Positions 12,885-24,211 of a DNA stretch of 64,000 nucleotides are shown piece by piece (the first letter of the stretch is position 1; the number at the start of each line of letters is the position of its first letter). The DNA is from Sipunculus nudus (Eukaryota > Annelida > Sipuncula > Golfingiida > Sipunculidae). The position numbers were made by a program, and so were the translations under genes. Location: positions 76,141,891 through 76,205,890 of the forward strand of contig CM049317.1 of NCBI GenBank assembly GCA_026874595.1, written 5' to 3'. The notes under the pieces are model-generated. The model saw only the letters and a program-made list of their open reading frames with translations, was not told the DNA's origin and ran no database searches.

Positions 12885-12900
12885 CTCCTCCCCTACCCTT
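12885..12900 (-). other. Polypurine tract (PPT)
   Basis: On the minus strand the bases abutting the 3' LTR read AAGGGTAGGGGAGGAG, an almost pure purine run ending exactly at the LTR. This is the expected plus-strand priming site. Confidence 0.85.
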
Positions 12901-12974
12901 AAATAAATTTTAATATATTAAAATTTATATATAAAATGAAAACAAATAAAAGCTTAAAAGAAACAAATTAAAGT

Positions 12975-14752
12975 TCAATGTTCATGTTCCGGGCGGTCCA
13001 CTGTAGGAAATAAGGGTGCCCACCGGTAACGGTGTGGTTGTTCCTGCTGGGCTGGGGTAGCATCTGTTGATTGGTTGGTAGCGACAGCCATAGTGGTGGC
13101 ATAGCGTGGTATAATGCGGCAGCAACAGATTGTAACAGCAGTGATCCCGACGGCAATTAATATAATATTGATGAGGTATTAATCCAGTTATGGAGCGAAG
13201 TGGTTATAGGTTCTTTTAACACGTCTGGCAGCACTAAATCTGGTGTTTCTGTTAAGTTGATGGTGTCAATATGATGTATGGGTGCCCATGCCGGCAAAGT
13301 ATTAATTCTGTGCACGGAGAACTTTGGAATTTTCTGTAGCAATGGGCCCAGAACGTCCAATACTACTGGCTTAAGGGTGATTGACAGGTTACTGTCAATT
13401 TGGTAGGTTCCCTGCAGAGTCCAGTAGTTAGATTCAATATTGCATGCTGGATCTAAACTTACAGTGTACACATTGGGTCTCAGTTTTAGGGTAAGTCCGG
13501 CTGCTCCTGCACAGTTTTGAGTGACAGTGACCTTCATGCCCTGGGTAGACAGTGCGTACTTATTTGGTGCTATTTGGTACAAGATGGGCTCTGAGATGTT
13601 TTTAAAGGTTGCGAGGCATTCACGTTTGGTACTGTCATCCATCGTAATGATAGCATGTTCACACGGGAATTGTCGACGGTTATACACAGGTCCTTTTTCG
13701 CAGATTGCTGGGTTTTCGCCGACACACTTAGAGGGGATAATATACTGGCCTGTATTACATGCGAGGTCTTCTGTTAATCTTATTTGTGTGAAGAGGGTAT
13801 CTGTAACTGGGTATGGAAATGATTTTAACCAATATCTTATGTAGGATGATCCATCATGGAATGGGAGAGTTGCCTGATACACTAGAACAGTTCTTTCAGT
13901 CCACAAAGGCTTGACAGTCACATGGGTATAGTACCAATAGGGGCGGGCTGGATAAAACTTACGGTTGGAGACTTGTGCAATGATATTTTGTAGTTCCCTT
14001 TCTGGCAAATTGTCCTCTGGGAGCTGCTGGTTTTCAAGCGAGCATCTTTGTCTATTATAGATGTCTATTTGGCGCGTGAACAAATAGAGTGCCTGTTCCA
14101 CAGAATTGAATAGGTGTTCTAAGTGTTGCTGGTATATCAATTTTTGTACTGTGGTTGTGAGAGAGTCCAAATCTTTATAAATTGCACCAGTGAAATTGTA
14201 ACATAGTCCGAAATTGCAGAAATTCTGTGCCTATTTTCCTGCATCGAAAGTTCTAGATTTTTTGTGACTGATATCAATGCATTTACTATATGAACAGTTC
14301 TGTTTGCAGATACCAAGGCTTGCCTTACCGCTGCTTGATAAGCTTTGAGCTGCTTTTGTGTAACAGTTCCAAAAAAGCCAGTTTGAGAGTGTGCCAACGA
14401 ATCCAAATAAGGCTCTCTTCTTACGTATGTGAGATACACTGTTCTGTCCCAGTATGGTTGAGCTCCATTTCAGTCGCCTAACATAGTTTCGTCTCGACGG
14501 TCCTGCTAGGAGGCTGTCTGCGGCTGCCACTGCCTGTTTGAGTTCTTTGATGGCGGCGGGTAGTCTTGGATCCAGTACTGGTTTCCGTAGCACCACCAGA
14601 ATGCGCCAGTTTGCTTTGAGGCCATGGATTTCATCATTGTTCTGAGCAGTGATGCCTTGGTAGAGTTCGGCGAATTGAAGCTATCGTCTGCCCACTGAGG
14701 TACCCAAAGTTTTATATGCATACAGAAACAAGAAAATCAGGCTAATTTTCAT
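12975..14752 (-). pseudogene. env: class I fusion glycoprotein of the baculovirus-F/errantivirus type, broken
   Basis: The reading starts at the ATG at 14752 with a hydrophobic signal peptide, 20 bases downstream of the pol stop. In the same frame a TAG stop sits at 14683-14681. Beyond it come a basic furin-type site (RKKR, 14425-14414) and directly after it a hydrophobic Gly/Phe-rich fusion-peptide-like segment, then a heptad-like helical region, a long Cys-containing domain (main open segment 14170-13157) and a hydrophobic membrane anchor near 13160-13105, ending at TGA 12977-12975. At least three frame changes interrupt it, near 14395 (a T-run), near 14170 and near 13160. These features match F-type fusion proteins of insect errantiviruses. 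This copy is non-functional. Confidence 0.8.
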
Positions 14753-14774
14753 GATTACCTGAGCTTAAGATAGC

Positions 14775-17700
14775 CTATTCTGTATATTTAATCCTCTTTA
14801 AGGGGCGAAGGAACCTGCCTGTAAGACTCCGTGGACTCGGTCTGAGGGAGGGGTCAAGGGGTTCCGGGGATGGCGACCTCATGCGCTTCTCACGTGCGTG
14901 AGGTGTTATCTGTGATTGGTCATCACCGATTGGCTCAGCTTCCGAGAGCATGGTCATTTCTACTTCAGGGGTGACAGGTCTAGAATGTTCCTGCCAATTA
15001 TGGCTATCATCAGTAAAATGGTCCTGCTCATTTACTTGGGGGGGAAGGGTAGGTTAGGGCCTTAGAATTGGGGTGGGGGTCTTCAGAATCTACATGGTCA
15101 TGATTAAAAGAATGTGTGGATTTTGGTTCAATTTGTTGATATTTAGACCTGTTTTCTTGCTTAGAACTTAAGGGGTTGTTGACAGTGGTATCCCACACCG
15201 GCCTGCTTCTGCGGGATCTCCGTGGTCTAGGGGGCATTGCATCCGAAACTATAGAGGGGTCCACCAATTTTACATGGGAGCGGTGTACTGTTTAATTTCA
15301 CCCGAGATCTGATTTCGTATATGACAGGTTAAGCCTGATGTGCGTGTAACTATCCACTGGGGGTCCCATCTTGAAGTTAGTGTGAGAGACTCATTGGCTT
15401 TAAGTACCACTGTGTCGCCGACATGAATTTCCTGCGCATCTGCACGTTTGTTAATCATGTCCCTGTTAAGTTCCCTTGTGGTTAAGGTGTTAGTGTGAGC
15501 TTGGGCATACGCATGGGCAAGGTCATCAAGTCTATTGCCAAATGTTATGTGGTTGAGGTTAGATTGTAATAACTTTGTAAGGGGAGCCCTTGGGTGTCTG
15601 CCATATAACAGAAAGAATGGGGTGTAGCCCGTAACAGCACTAACACTGATCCTGTGAGCCCCCAGGACGTCGCCAACATGATTTTCCTAGTTATCTGGCC
15701 GAGTGTTCACTAATTTGGAAAGCATTTCCTTAAATGTCTTGTTGAATCTTTCGATTTTGCCATTTGAAGCTGGGTGGAAAGGGGTTATGTTGCTATGATC
15801 TATGTCCAGATCCTGCAAGTATTTCTTGAAAGCCAGGGCATAAAATTCACCATCATTGTCAGAGACTAGTTCTTCTGGGACACCATGAGTGGGGAAAAAC
15901 TGATTCGCTAGTGTTTCCCAAACAGAGTCATTTGATTTATCAGCTATAGGGTAAGCTTCAGCCCACCCAGTTTTGTGACAGATAACCGTAAGAATGTATT
16001 TGTTTCCCTTGGTGGATGTTACAAATGGACCAATTAGGTCTACACTCACCATTTGCATTGGGGATGCCGGTATGGGATTAACCCCAATAATCGTATGTAC
16101 TTGTCTCTTGGAGTGAGCAGTGCATGTGGGACAGCGCTGGAGCTGGCTTCTTATATCCGCTCTCATATTTGGCCATATATAAGCCTCCCTGACCCTGTCT
16201 AAAGTTTTTAAACATGCCAAATGGCCAACTTTTTGTGTGCCCTATTTATAACTGCTTCTCTATAGCGGAAAGGAAGGACTAGGCGTGGGTAGGCGGCTGC
16301 CTCTTGGCTGGGCCGCCGTGTACTGTAAAGGACCCTGTTTATAACCATGTAATCTGAGTCATCCCTTTGTGTTTCTGAAAACAAACTAGGGAATTCCTCT
16401 TCCTGCTCAACTGCAATTGCCTGTAGGTCAATACCATCCACTAAGCATGGAAGCTGGCGGTATGTCAGGGGTTCAGGATAGGCTTGAGGGTCCACCCAGT
16501 CCACTTGGGTGTCTATCAAAGCAACTTTCTTGTGTGGGCTGGGCACACGTGAAAGCATGTCTGCACAAACATTATGGGTTCCCTTGTAGTACTGAATGTC
16601 TGCATTATACTCAGAAAGTGTGACAGCCCAGCGCTGAAGTTTGCTGTTAAGCTGTTTCTTCTTAAACAGTGATAAGAGTGGTTTGTGATCAGTGAGAATT
16701 GTGAAGGGAGACCCATACAGGTAAGGCCTGAGTTTGTTAAAGTCATACAGAATTGCATAAGCCTCCCTCTCAATAGTTGCTTAACGTCTCTGTACGTCAG
16801 AGAGATGATGTGACAAATATTGAACGACGCGTTTTGTGCCGTCTTCATTTATCTGAGACAACATGGCGCCAATGCAAGAGTCCGAAGCATCAGTGTAAAG
16901 CCTGTAGGGAAGGTCTGTCCTAGGAAAGGCCATGATTTTGGGGGATACCAGAGCACCCTTCAGCTGATTAAATGCAATGTTGTGCTCCTCAGACCATGAG
17001 AATCTACTGTTCTTTCTTGTTAGCTGGGTGAGGGGTGAGGCAATGGCAGCAAAATTTGGAATACTGCTCCTGTAGTAATTTGCCATGCCTAGAAAAGACC
17101 TGACCTGTTTTACTATTTTGGTGGCGGGATCGCTTCTATTGCCGCCGTTTTACTGGGGTCTGGTGTACTGCCCTCAGGTGTAATGACAAAACCAAGGACA
17201 TTTACTTGTGGTTTGGCAAAATCACATTTAGATGGCTTGAGCTTGAGATTTGCAGCTCTCAGTCTGGCCAGTACAGCTTCAACATGGGCCATGTGTGACA
17301 TGGGATCTGGACTGTATATGATGATGTCATCAATATATATCATTACACAGATGCCAAGGAGATCTTTTAGTATAGTTTTAGTAATCTCTGGAAATGGTAA
17401 GGCGCATTGGCCAAACCAAAGGGGACCCGTACAAATTCGAACTGTCCCTTGTGGCACACGAAAGCTGTTTTCTCAATATCAGCCGGGTTCAGGGCTATTT
17501 GATGGTAGCTACTTTTGAGGTCTAGCGTGGAGAATATTTTACTACCTGCGAGCTGATCAAGTATGTCCTCTATGTGAGGCAGGGGATAATGATCCCGTTT
17601 GGTGACCTTATTAAGTTGTCGGAAGTCGACACAGAGCCGTACTCCGTTACGCTTAGGTACTAACAAAATAGGTGAAGCATATGGACTACAAGATGGTCTA

Positions 17701-18344
17701 ATGATGCCCTGTGCCAGCATGTCATCAATGCACTTGGAGATTTCTAGCCTTTTAGTTAAAGGAGCTCTGTATGGCCTCTGGTAAATAGGAGGGCCTTTTG
17801 TTATGATCCGCATTGGAAGGATGTCACAAAATCCATTTGGATCTTGGGGCCCTGAAAATACATCCGCATATTCCTTGATCAGGCTGTCAATGTCATTTTG
17901 GTTGTATATGGGAATTGTTTGATCTAATCCAGTAATTCCATGGTTTACATCGACTGAGAACTTCCATGTATTACTGAACCAAGAGAGGATATTGTGATGG
18001 AAGTCAAGGGTAGCTTTACCTTGAATGAGATTGTCTGTGCCCAGTATACACTCGTGTGGGAGGTTTTCCACAATGTAAAAGGTCAATTGACCTGCCTGAT
18101 CTGCTGCCACTTCAGTTAGACCAAGTACGGTGAGTGGCTGCCCTGTAACTGACTGAAACCTGACTTCTGTTTCTTCCAGTATTGGGATACGATCGGTTTG
18201 GGTGCAAATTAATTGAAAGATATCCCGCCGTAGCAGGCTGCGGCTGGCCCCACTGTCAACCAGAGCTGTAATGATTAAATCATTTATGGACAATTCTATT
18301 TGGGGCCTGGTGGTTTGCAGCGCTACGGCTGTTAGTAGTTTAAA
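14775..18344 (-). pseudogene. pol: protease, reverse transcriptase, RNase H and integrase, broken
   Basis: Pol lies in the -1 frame relative to gag and is entered at the slippery site 18344-18338. In order: aspartic protease (VDSGAS, near 18255), RT with LDLKSSYHQI and the YIDD catalytic box (near 17340), RNase H with TDAS (near 16890), and integrase with an HHCC finger (CPTC) and catalytic VSVDLIGPF, VSDNDGEF and GKIERF (near 16100-15750). A Pro/Arg-rich C-terminal tail runs to the TAG near 14775. Lesions: frame changes near 17400-17450, 17115 (A-run), 16225 (A-run), 15280 and 15035 (C-run), and in-frame stops at 16783-16781 (TAA) and 15689-15687 (TAG). All catalytic motifs survive as fragments. 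Confidence 0.88.
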
Positions 18345-19486
18345 TGATTACTGGAATCTTGGGGTCTGTGGGTTGGTCTATTGTAGGAATAGTTGCTACT
18401 GGTCCTTTTTGGATTATTACTGGGAGTGGTCCTAAACTGACTTTGTTTTTGGGCCCTAAGGCGTGCATGTCTCTGAAGGCACTTCCTAGCAATGTTGGAG
18501 GGGCGAAATGGCCTATTTGTTTCTGATACGGCGGCAATGGAAAGGGCTTCTAATTTACTGACTATTTCATGGAATTTTTCATCAAGGACACGCTTTATTA
18601 CTGCCTCTGTATTACTGGGGCGATTTGGGTGGACTTCTGGTACCTGTATAACCGCATTTATGTCCATAGGTTCATGGAAAGTGGACTCCATGGCTTTAGC
18701 CATTGATGGGATGTCTGGGCCTAATTGGGCTAATCTACGCTCATTCATATCACTTTCAAGTGCTAATGTCATAGCAATCTGCAAATCAGCAGGCTTTTTG
18801 TAATATACTTCCCGCCTGATTTGGTTGTTTACAAGGGCAGCATAGTAAGCTTGTTGTAACTGATGATCTTGATCAGCATTACGAGTTGCTAAGGGGTAAG
18901 CTTCATCGGCTGCTGCTCTAAATTTCCGATTAAAGGTTGCCAAGGGTTCAGATGGATTTTGCTTAAGCTTAGTTAGCCTAGCTCTAAGGTCCTGTTGTTC
19001 ATCTAAGGGAATGAACAATTGATATAGGTGGGCTTTAAGGGTTCGCCATGGGACATCTACCCTATCAACATTAGCCTGATCATTCTCGTTCTGAAGGGTA
19101 ACCTTGTGGGCATTCAGATATGCTTCCAATTCATACCGTAACTCACCTCTCGCAGTTTTGGAGGCCACTTCCATTATCACACGGTTGTCCTCAGAGTAGT
19201 TGAGTGTGTATTCGACCTCCTGGAACCAGGTTTTCAGTGGTTTGTAGGCCGTCCCATCGCAGTCCGACACTTGTCTCACCAGGTCTGCCACTAGCTTGTG
19301 TTGCTCCTTGCGTCCGGCTGTATCAGCTGCCAGTCGTTGGTTGGTTTCAGCCAGATGCTGGTTTGCCTGTACAATTTGTTGCAGATAAGTTTGCATACTG
19401 GCCAGGGCTGAGTCTACTTGCTGTGGATGTATAATAACTGGTTGCCCTTGAATGAGCCCAGGGTCTGAGTTTGTTGCTTGTTCCAT
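18332..19486 (-). CDS. gag polyprotein of the Ty3/gypsy element
   Basis: A single intact 384-codon frame starting at the ATG at 19486, 71 bases into the interior after the 5' LTR. The N-terminal third is Gln-rich and probably coiled coil (LQQIVQANQHLAETNQRLAA). The middle resembles the retrotransposon capsid region (TWFQEVEYTLNY, then FIPLDEQQDLRARLTKL and FNRKFRAAADEA). The C-terminus is basic and Ser/Asn/Pro-rich and would bind nucleic acid. No complete CCHC zinc knuckle is present; a different frame at 18540-18490 reads YQKQIGHFA, which may be the remains of one. The frame ends TAC-TAA just after the frameshift heptamer that leads into pol. Product: virus-like particle core. Confidence 0.85.
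   Translation of the reverse strand: MEQATNSDPGLIQGQPVIIHPQQVDSALASMQTYLQQIVQANQHLAETNQRLAADTAGRKEQHKLVADLVRQVSDCDGTAYKPLKTWFQEVEYTLNYSEDNRVIMEVASKTARGELRYELEAYLNAHKVTLQNENDQANVDRVDVPWRTLKAHLYQLFIPLDEQQDLRARLTKLKQNPSEPLATFNRKFRAAADEAYPLATRNADQDHQLQQAYYAALVNNQIRREVYYKKPADLQIAMTLALESDMNERRLAQLGPDIPSMAKAMESTFHEPMDINAVIQVPEVHPNRPSNTEAVIKRVLDEKFHEIVSKLEALSIAAVSETNRPFRPSNIARKCLQRHARLRAQKQSQFRTTPSNNPKRTSSNYSYNRPTHRPQDSSNHLNY
18338..18344 (-). promoter_or_regulatory. -1 programmed ribosomal frameshift site between gag and pol
   Basis: The minus strand reads T TTA AAC in the gag frame, a canonical X XXY YYZ slippery heptamer (UUUAAAC). It is two codons before the gag stop at 18334-18332. Slipping back one base opens the pol frame, which is clear through protease and the first half of RT. 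A short hairpin (CAGC...GCTG) begins a few bases downstream; whether a larger pseudoknot forms is not visible by eye. Confidence 0.75.
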
Positions 19487-19537
19487 GCTGTAAGCAATAC
19501 AAAGTCACTCACTTTTTAACGCAATAAGAGTCCAGGA

Positions 19538-19555
19538 ACTTGGGCCCGCTCGCCA
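19538..19555 (-). other. Primer-binding site (PBS)
   Basis: One base after the 5' LTR the minus strand reads TGGCGAGCGGGCCC. TGG complements a tRNA CCA end, and TGGCGAGC matches the 3' end of animal tRNA-Arg of the GCTCGCCA type over eight bases. The match then fades, so the tRNA identity is tentative. Confidence 0.55.
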
Positions 19556-19556
19556 G

Positions 19557-20496
19557 TGAAGGAGTCTCTCACGTTCACTCTCCAAAACACACCAGTTGGC
19601 GCACAAGCAGAGGTCTCACACGGCAAGTAGTGTAAATCACAATTAACTTTATTGTATATTACAGCAGGAGGCTGGCGTGCGCTCAGCTTCACTACCTAGA
19701 TACCACTGACTGATGCTTTTCTTCACTTTAACATTATAGCTACAGATTTATCCTTTGGCCAATCAGGGCTTACTAAGGCGGGGTTACCCATCGAATGGAC
19801 AGCATCTTATTACTGAGGGATTAATACAAATAAGGGTATAGGATACATAGGCCGCTGCTGTACCATTAACAACAACAATTCATTAAGTCAATATGACAGG
19901 CTGCAGAAATCCCAGATGCAATACAAACATTACCTTGATGCCTTAATACAGCTTAACTATAATCTATAAGGTGTCTCCCCTTATATACTAGATGCAGGTG
20001 TGCAAGCTAATCCCTACCAGGTGCAGGACACTACTGGCTCTTTGCCCCCTGTGGACCTTGACACCTCCAGTGACATTACATAATTATGTGAGGGGCCACT
20101 CCTAACTGGCAACTAGAGCTCTGGTCCATGTGCTGATTCTGATGAATAAAATGACTATATCTGTCCACAACTATTCTTACTTTGTATAATTATTTAAGAA
20201 TTATATTACAATAATATATATGTAATGCAGTGACATGTTAACCTTTAAATAAGTAACAGTAATGAAAACCTATATACTACCTGGTTAGCACTATTGACCT
20301 GACTATTCCTGTGACTAATAAAATATCATACTCAACATAATTAAGTGATACCTTATTGTTAATGATAGTAACTTTATGAATATAACATACTGTTCCAGTG
20401 AATAATAAGATATTCATACTCAACATAATTAAGGGATACCTTATTGTTACTTAGTAGTAACTTTATGAATATAACACTATGACTTATTACTTTACA
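19557..20496 (-). repeat. 5' LTR of the Ty3/gypsy element
   Basis: 940 bases, matching the copy at 11943-12884 with roughly 18 substitutions and a 2-base indel. It has the same TG...CA ends and the same U3 duplication (about 20308-20484). Followed outside by AGGT, the second copy of the target-site duplication. Confidence 0.93.
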
Positions 20497-21658
20497 AGGT
20501 AACCTAACAGGCACCCAGCTATTCCTGTTATTCCTTTTCATCACGGTTGGGTGACTTTGTTGAGTAGCGGCATTTCGAAATCAGCTCATTGCGCTTGTTC
20601 AGACTTGGTGTTTGGTCGCTATTGTTGCGTAAGCTGAGGTATTTTACTTCAATAAAGAGAGTACATTGCCACCGATAGTTTCGTAGTAACTCAATGCTTC
20701 AACGTGTTAAACATTCAGTAAACATAATTTTGTGGAGAATCTGGTCAGCATTCATGCTTAGGCGGAGTTGTGCGGTTTTTTTTTTATTTCTAGTTATGAT
20801 ATATAGTTACTGATATAATCCAGCTCATGTCATACATACCTACAGGAACATGTGGTAGGTCATACAATAAGAGACGCATTCTAAGTAACATTAGTATTAG
20901 GCCGCCTTATTTGAGATATCAGTTTCCTGACAATAATACACCGAATAAGATTTGTTTTATCTGCCAATGTATATAAAAAAAACTTACTTTTCACTATGTA
21001 AGACATATAAGCCCTCAATTCTTCATTCAATGCGCAAAAGAACTGTTAAGCTTAGTCTGCAGTCGACACTTTGTCCTGTACAAGGATTGGGAGTATGAAC
21101 TTCGAACTTGATCACCACAACAAATATGTAAACAAAAACATGGCAACTATCAAAGTGTGCAGATCGAGTAATAACCGAGTGTTACACACTGACTAAACCG
21201 TATTGAGTTAACGGTCTATGTGTCACCTGCATAGTAAACACAGGGAATACTATTGGCATTTTTTTTATTATTGAGTAATTATTGCACCATATACAGAGGC
21301 CTTTTTATACTATTTGCCAGACAGATGTCCTATGGCTGTTTTTTCCATAACTGTTATTGGTCATTAGAAATGGGGCCAAGTTGGGGCCCGTTGCAGGGGA
21401 AGGGTATAGTGGTTTTGTGGTAGCGATTTATATTGTTTGATAAAAAACATTCTATTTTGGTATTGGGTCCGGGTGAAGGCTAGCAATGTCGGGCGGTGTG
21501 AAAATGTGCAACAGACCTGCAATGTGATCATGCCGCCGGGAATTCAATTGTGTGCAAGTGGAGGGGCAAGATTTGTGTGCATTCTCTAAGTTTGGGCATA
21601 CGACTGACGCTGATAGTAGAAATGGTTGTAGTGGCACAAACAGACAGGAAAAGTTTAG

Positions 21659-21692
<34 letters not shown>

Positions 21693-23798
21693 TGCATATA
21701 TAACACGAACTGAACATATTGGCTTTGGTGAGACGGTGGCATAGCTAATGTTAAAAAAACAGTTACTTTAAAATAAATAATTGATTTTCGCAACAGCTTC
21801 TTCACAAGCAAATTTGTACCATGACAAACTAATATTTTATTTGAAAAAAAAATCTCCCCATTCTTCTGTTTTATCTATACAATTAAGAAATAACTCTTAC
21901 ACAATGCATTAAACAGTATTAATTTGTATTACTAACATTATGGAACTTTTCATAGCCTCTGTCTACTACATTATCCACATCCACTAGGTGCATTGTATAA
22001 TAAAGCCGGATAATCCACTCTAAAGGCATGAATAAAATAATTCTGATTGCAGGGTTGTCCTGTACCATGACTAAAACGGGCCCCGACTCAGTCATGCACG
22101 CTACATAAGGGAAAGTATCTGCAGCGCGACCCCCAACCAGGGTCGCGCATAATGAAAGGAAAAACCCAAAAATTCTGAAGTGTTCAGACTGGATAATTCA
22201 CAGTGATGGAAAGACCAAATGGTATATGACATTTTGGTGGCTAAATAACATCTTCATTTAACGCAGAATTTATGATAATTAGCTAGAATACAAGGCATGT
22301 CTAGCGTATTATCTTGTCACTTATAGTGCTAACTCCCCATATACACGGATCCTCCGTTTACGTGTAGGCTTACAATAATGCAGGATTCAAGGAAGTTTCG
22401 AAGTACATAATCAAGTAATTTTTTTATGATATTTATTAAAGCCATATTGGACATTTTTTTAGTATTATGTGCACCAGAAAAGACTTGTTTTTGGTAATTT
22501 TGCTTCTAGTTTGAGCGGGCGCCTGCAGATACATTACTGGTTCACTCGTCCACGACGTTGTATGGATGTAACTTGTGTAAGGAATGTCACCTTCTGAATA
22601 CGACAAATTGTAGGAGTATCGGGGAACGCATTTCTGTATCTTGTTGTAGGTTTGTTACTTAATTCACCACCAGGGGTCTGTACATACCTCAGAGATTCGA
22701 ATGTCACAAGGGTACATGATCTTATTTACACTCACAACCTGGGATCACAGAGCCATTGTTATAAGACATTAATACAGGCGGTGGTATAAGCCCTATTCCT
22801 TTATTTTTACATGTGGTAAGCATAAGCAAATCAACATTGACAGTGACATTCATTTTAGGTTAATTCTTTGGTCAGTGAAAGCCATGATGTTCATATACTT
22901 GTTTTGGACTGTTTTTTTAGGGGGGAATGGGGGGGGGGGGGGAAGGTGAATACACAGGTAGCAGTTTTATTGCTCTTGTTACCTAACTGAAATAACATAT
23001 TCTGGGGGGGGGAGGGGTTTATATCAAAATTTAGTTTTAAAGTTGGTCAAAGCAGACCTAAACCTCAGTGTTTTTCTCGATGTTGTATGGCTGTACAGGC
23101 ATGCTTTAATACGGCCCAGTGTCTTGTCTGGGGGAATTTCTTACACGAACAATACTGAGAAGTAACGAAGGTCACCTAAAATTCGTTAACCTGGCTTTCT
23201 CCAAATAATGCAATGAAGCTTTACCTCGTTAGCAGATATAATATGTTCAAGTAAACTGATGCTGGTGAGCCTATCTTGAAGACTCTTATCTTTCTGTTTA
23301 ACACCCTGGAGTGGAAATTCTGAAACGTTTTATTTACATTCAATTCCAGTTAATCTGTATACACCTTTGTTTCATCATCTTAGTAATTAAATGAACCATC
23401 TAAATCACTGCAGCAAATGTATGCAAGTCATTATCTGGGAAGCCTCACTAGCAAATGTTTATCAGAGTGGCCCTAGTTCAAATCTGAATGTTCCTTCCTT
23501 GAAATAAATAAAAGTGAAGAGTCTTACTTCTTCCGCTAAATTTATTTGCGAAAAACGGGTATAACGGCGGAAACATTTATCGTGGCGGTATCAAGAAAAT
23601 GGAGGAATGTCGCTTGTTGCTTTGTGTCAGATTTATTGTTCAGCTCTGTTAATTTCGTAATTTGCCGTTCATTTCGTAATTGTAATCTGTAATTTCGTAA
23701 AGATCAGTCGCTTATAAGTTGAAGGCAAGTGACTAAGATAACATAGTGCTTATTTTTTTTCTCTTCTCTTAGCAAATTATGCTGAGTTGCTAATAACT
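20497..23798. other. Intergenic DNA with simple repeats
   Basis: No supported exon. It contains a (GATA)n run at about 21661-21692, two poly-G tracts near 22920-22945 and 23004-23018, and one copy of a dispersed repeat (22651-22790, listed separately). The 119-codon minus frame at 21452-21811 runs through the GATA repeat and is not a gene. Confidence 0.6.
22651..22790 (+). repeat. Dispersed repeat, copy 1
   Basis: Contains TTCACCACCAG.GGTCTGTAC, then T.CGAATGT..CAAG and GG.TCACAGA, in the same order and spacing as at 47921-48060. Family unknown. Confidence 0.55.
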
Positions 23799-24211
23799 TT
23801 AATTATCTTTTAAGTCCACCACATTCTGACGATAGTTTTCCAAAGTACCACAACCAAGAAACCAGCTTTTGGCCTGTAAAAACAAATAATATTCGTCGGT
23901 GCAGGGGGATGAGGGCTCTCCGAAACACACAGAAAAGTTTGCCATTCTAAAAATTCTGTAACAAGGGTCCAGGTTGGATGCCGTGCAAACCTGTGTACAA
24001 ATTTTTAGATGAGAACACAGGAAACTCCTCATTGCAGTTTCCGCAAGGAATGTTAGAGAGGTATAACATTCGAACATGAATATTCTGTCATGGCCATTCG
24101 GGTCGTTTAGAGAGCTCCCAGTAACAGGCGAGGGACTTCGGTTTGACGCTGAGGTATAAGGTTGAGGAGATTCACTTGTGAGAGGTAACTCGGTATCCGA
24201 CAGGCGAAGAG
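23799..24211 (-). CDS. Possible cytoplasmic-tail exon of receptor gene B
   Basis: An open frame of 136 codons without its own ATG, preceded by an AG acceptor (ACTATAG|CT, phase 1) and ending at TAA 23801-23799. The first ~45 residues are rich in Ser, Pro and Thr (TSESPQPYTSASNRSPSPVT), resembling the Ser-rich tail of gene C; the rest is Cys-rich and unfamiliar. In gene D the tail following the TM has a phase 0-to-1 exon and then a phase-1 exon. This frame would fit the second, but I could not find the first for gene B. Alternatively it is a chance frame. Confidence 0.25.

Larger units (their letters stand above)
11943..20496 (-). mobile_element. Env-bearing Ty3/gypsy-type LTR retroelement (errantivirus-like), degraded
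   Basis: An 8.55-kb element on the minus strand: 5' LTR 20496-19557, primer-binding site, gag, pol (protease, reverse transcriptase, RNase H, integrase), env, polypurine tract, 3' LTR 12884-11943. LTRs begin TG and end CA and differ at about 2% of positions. AGGT flanks both ends as a 4-bp target-site duplication. The pol order RT-RH-integrase places it in Ty3/gypsy, and env has a furin site followed by a fusion-peptide-like segment as in errantivirus/baculovirus F proteins. Pol and env each carry several frameshifts and stops, so this copy cannot make full products. It lies between receptor genes A and B. Confidence 0.93.

Noticed and set aside
13521-13844. Plus-strand 107-codon frame inside env, and similar plus frames across gag and pol
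   Set aside because: Antisense shadows of the retroelement genes.
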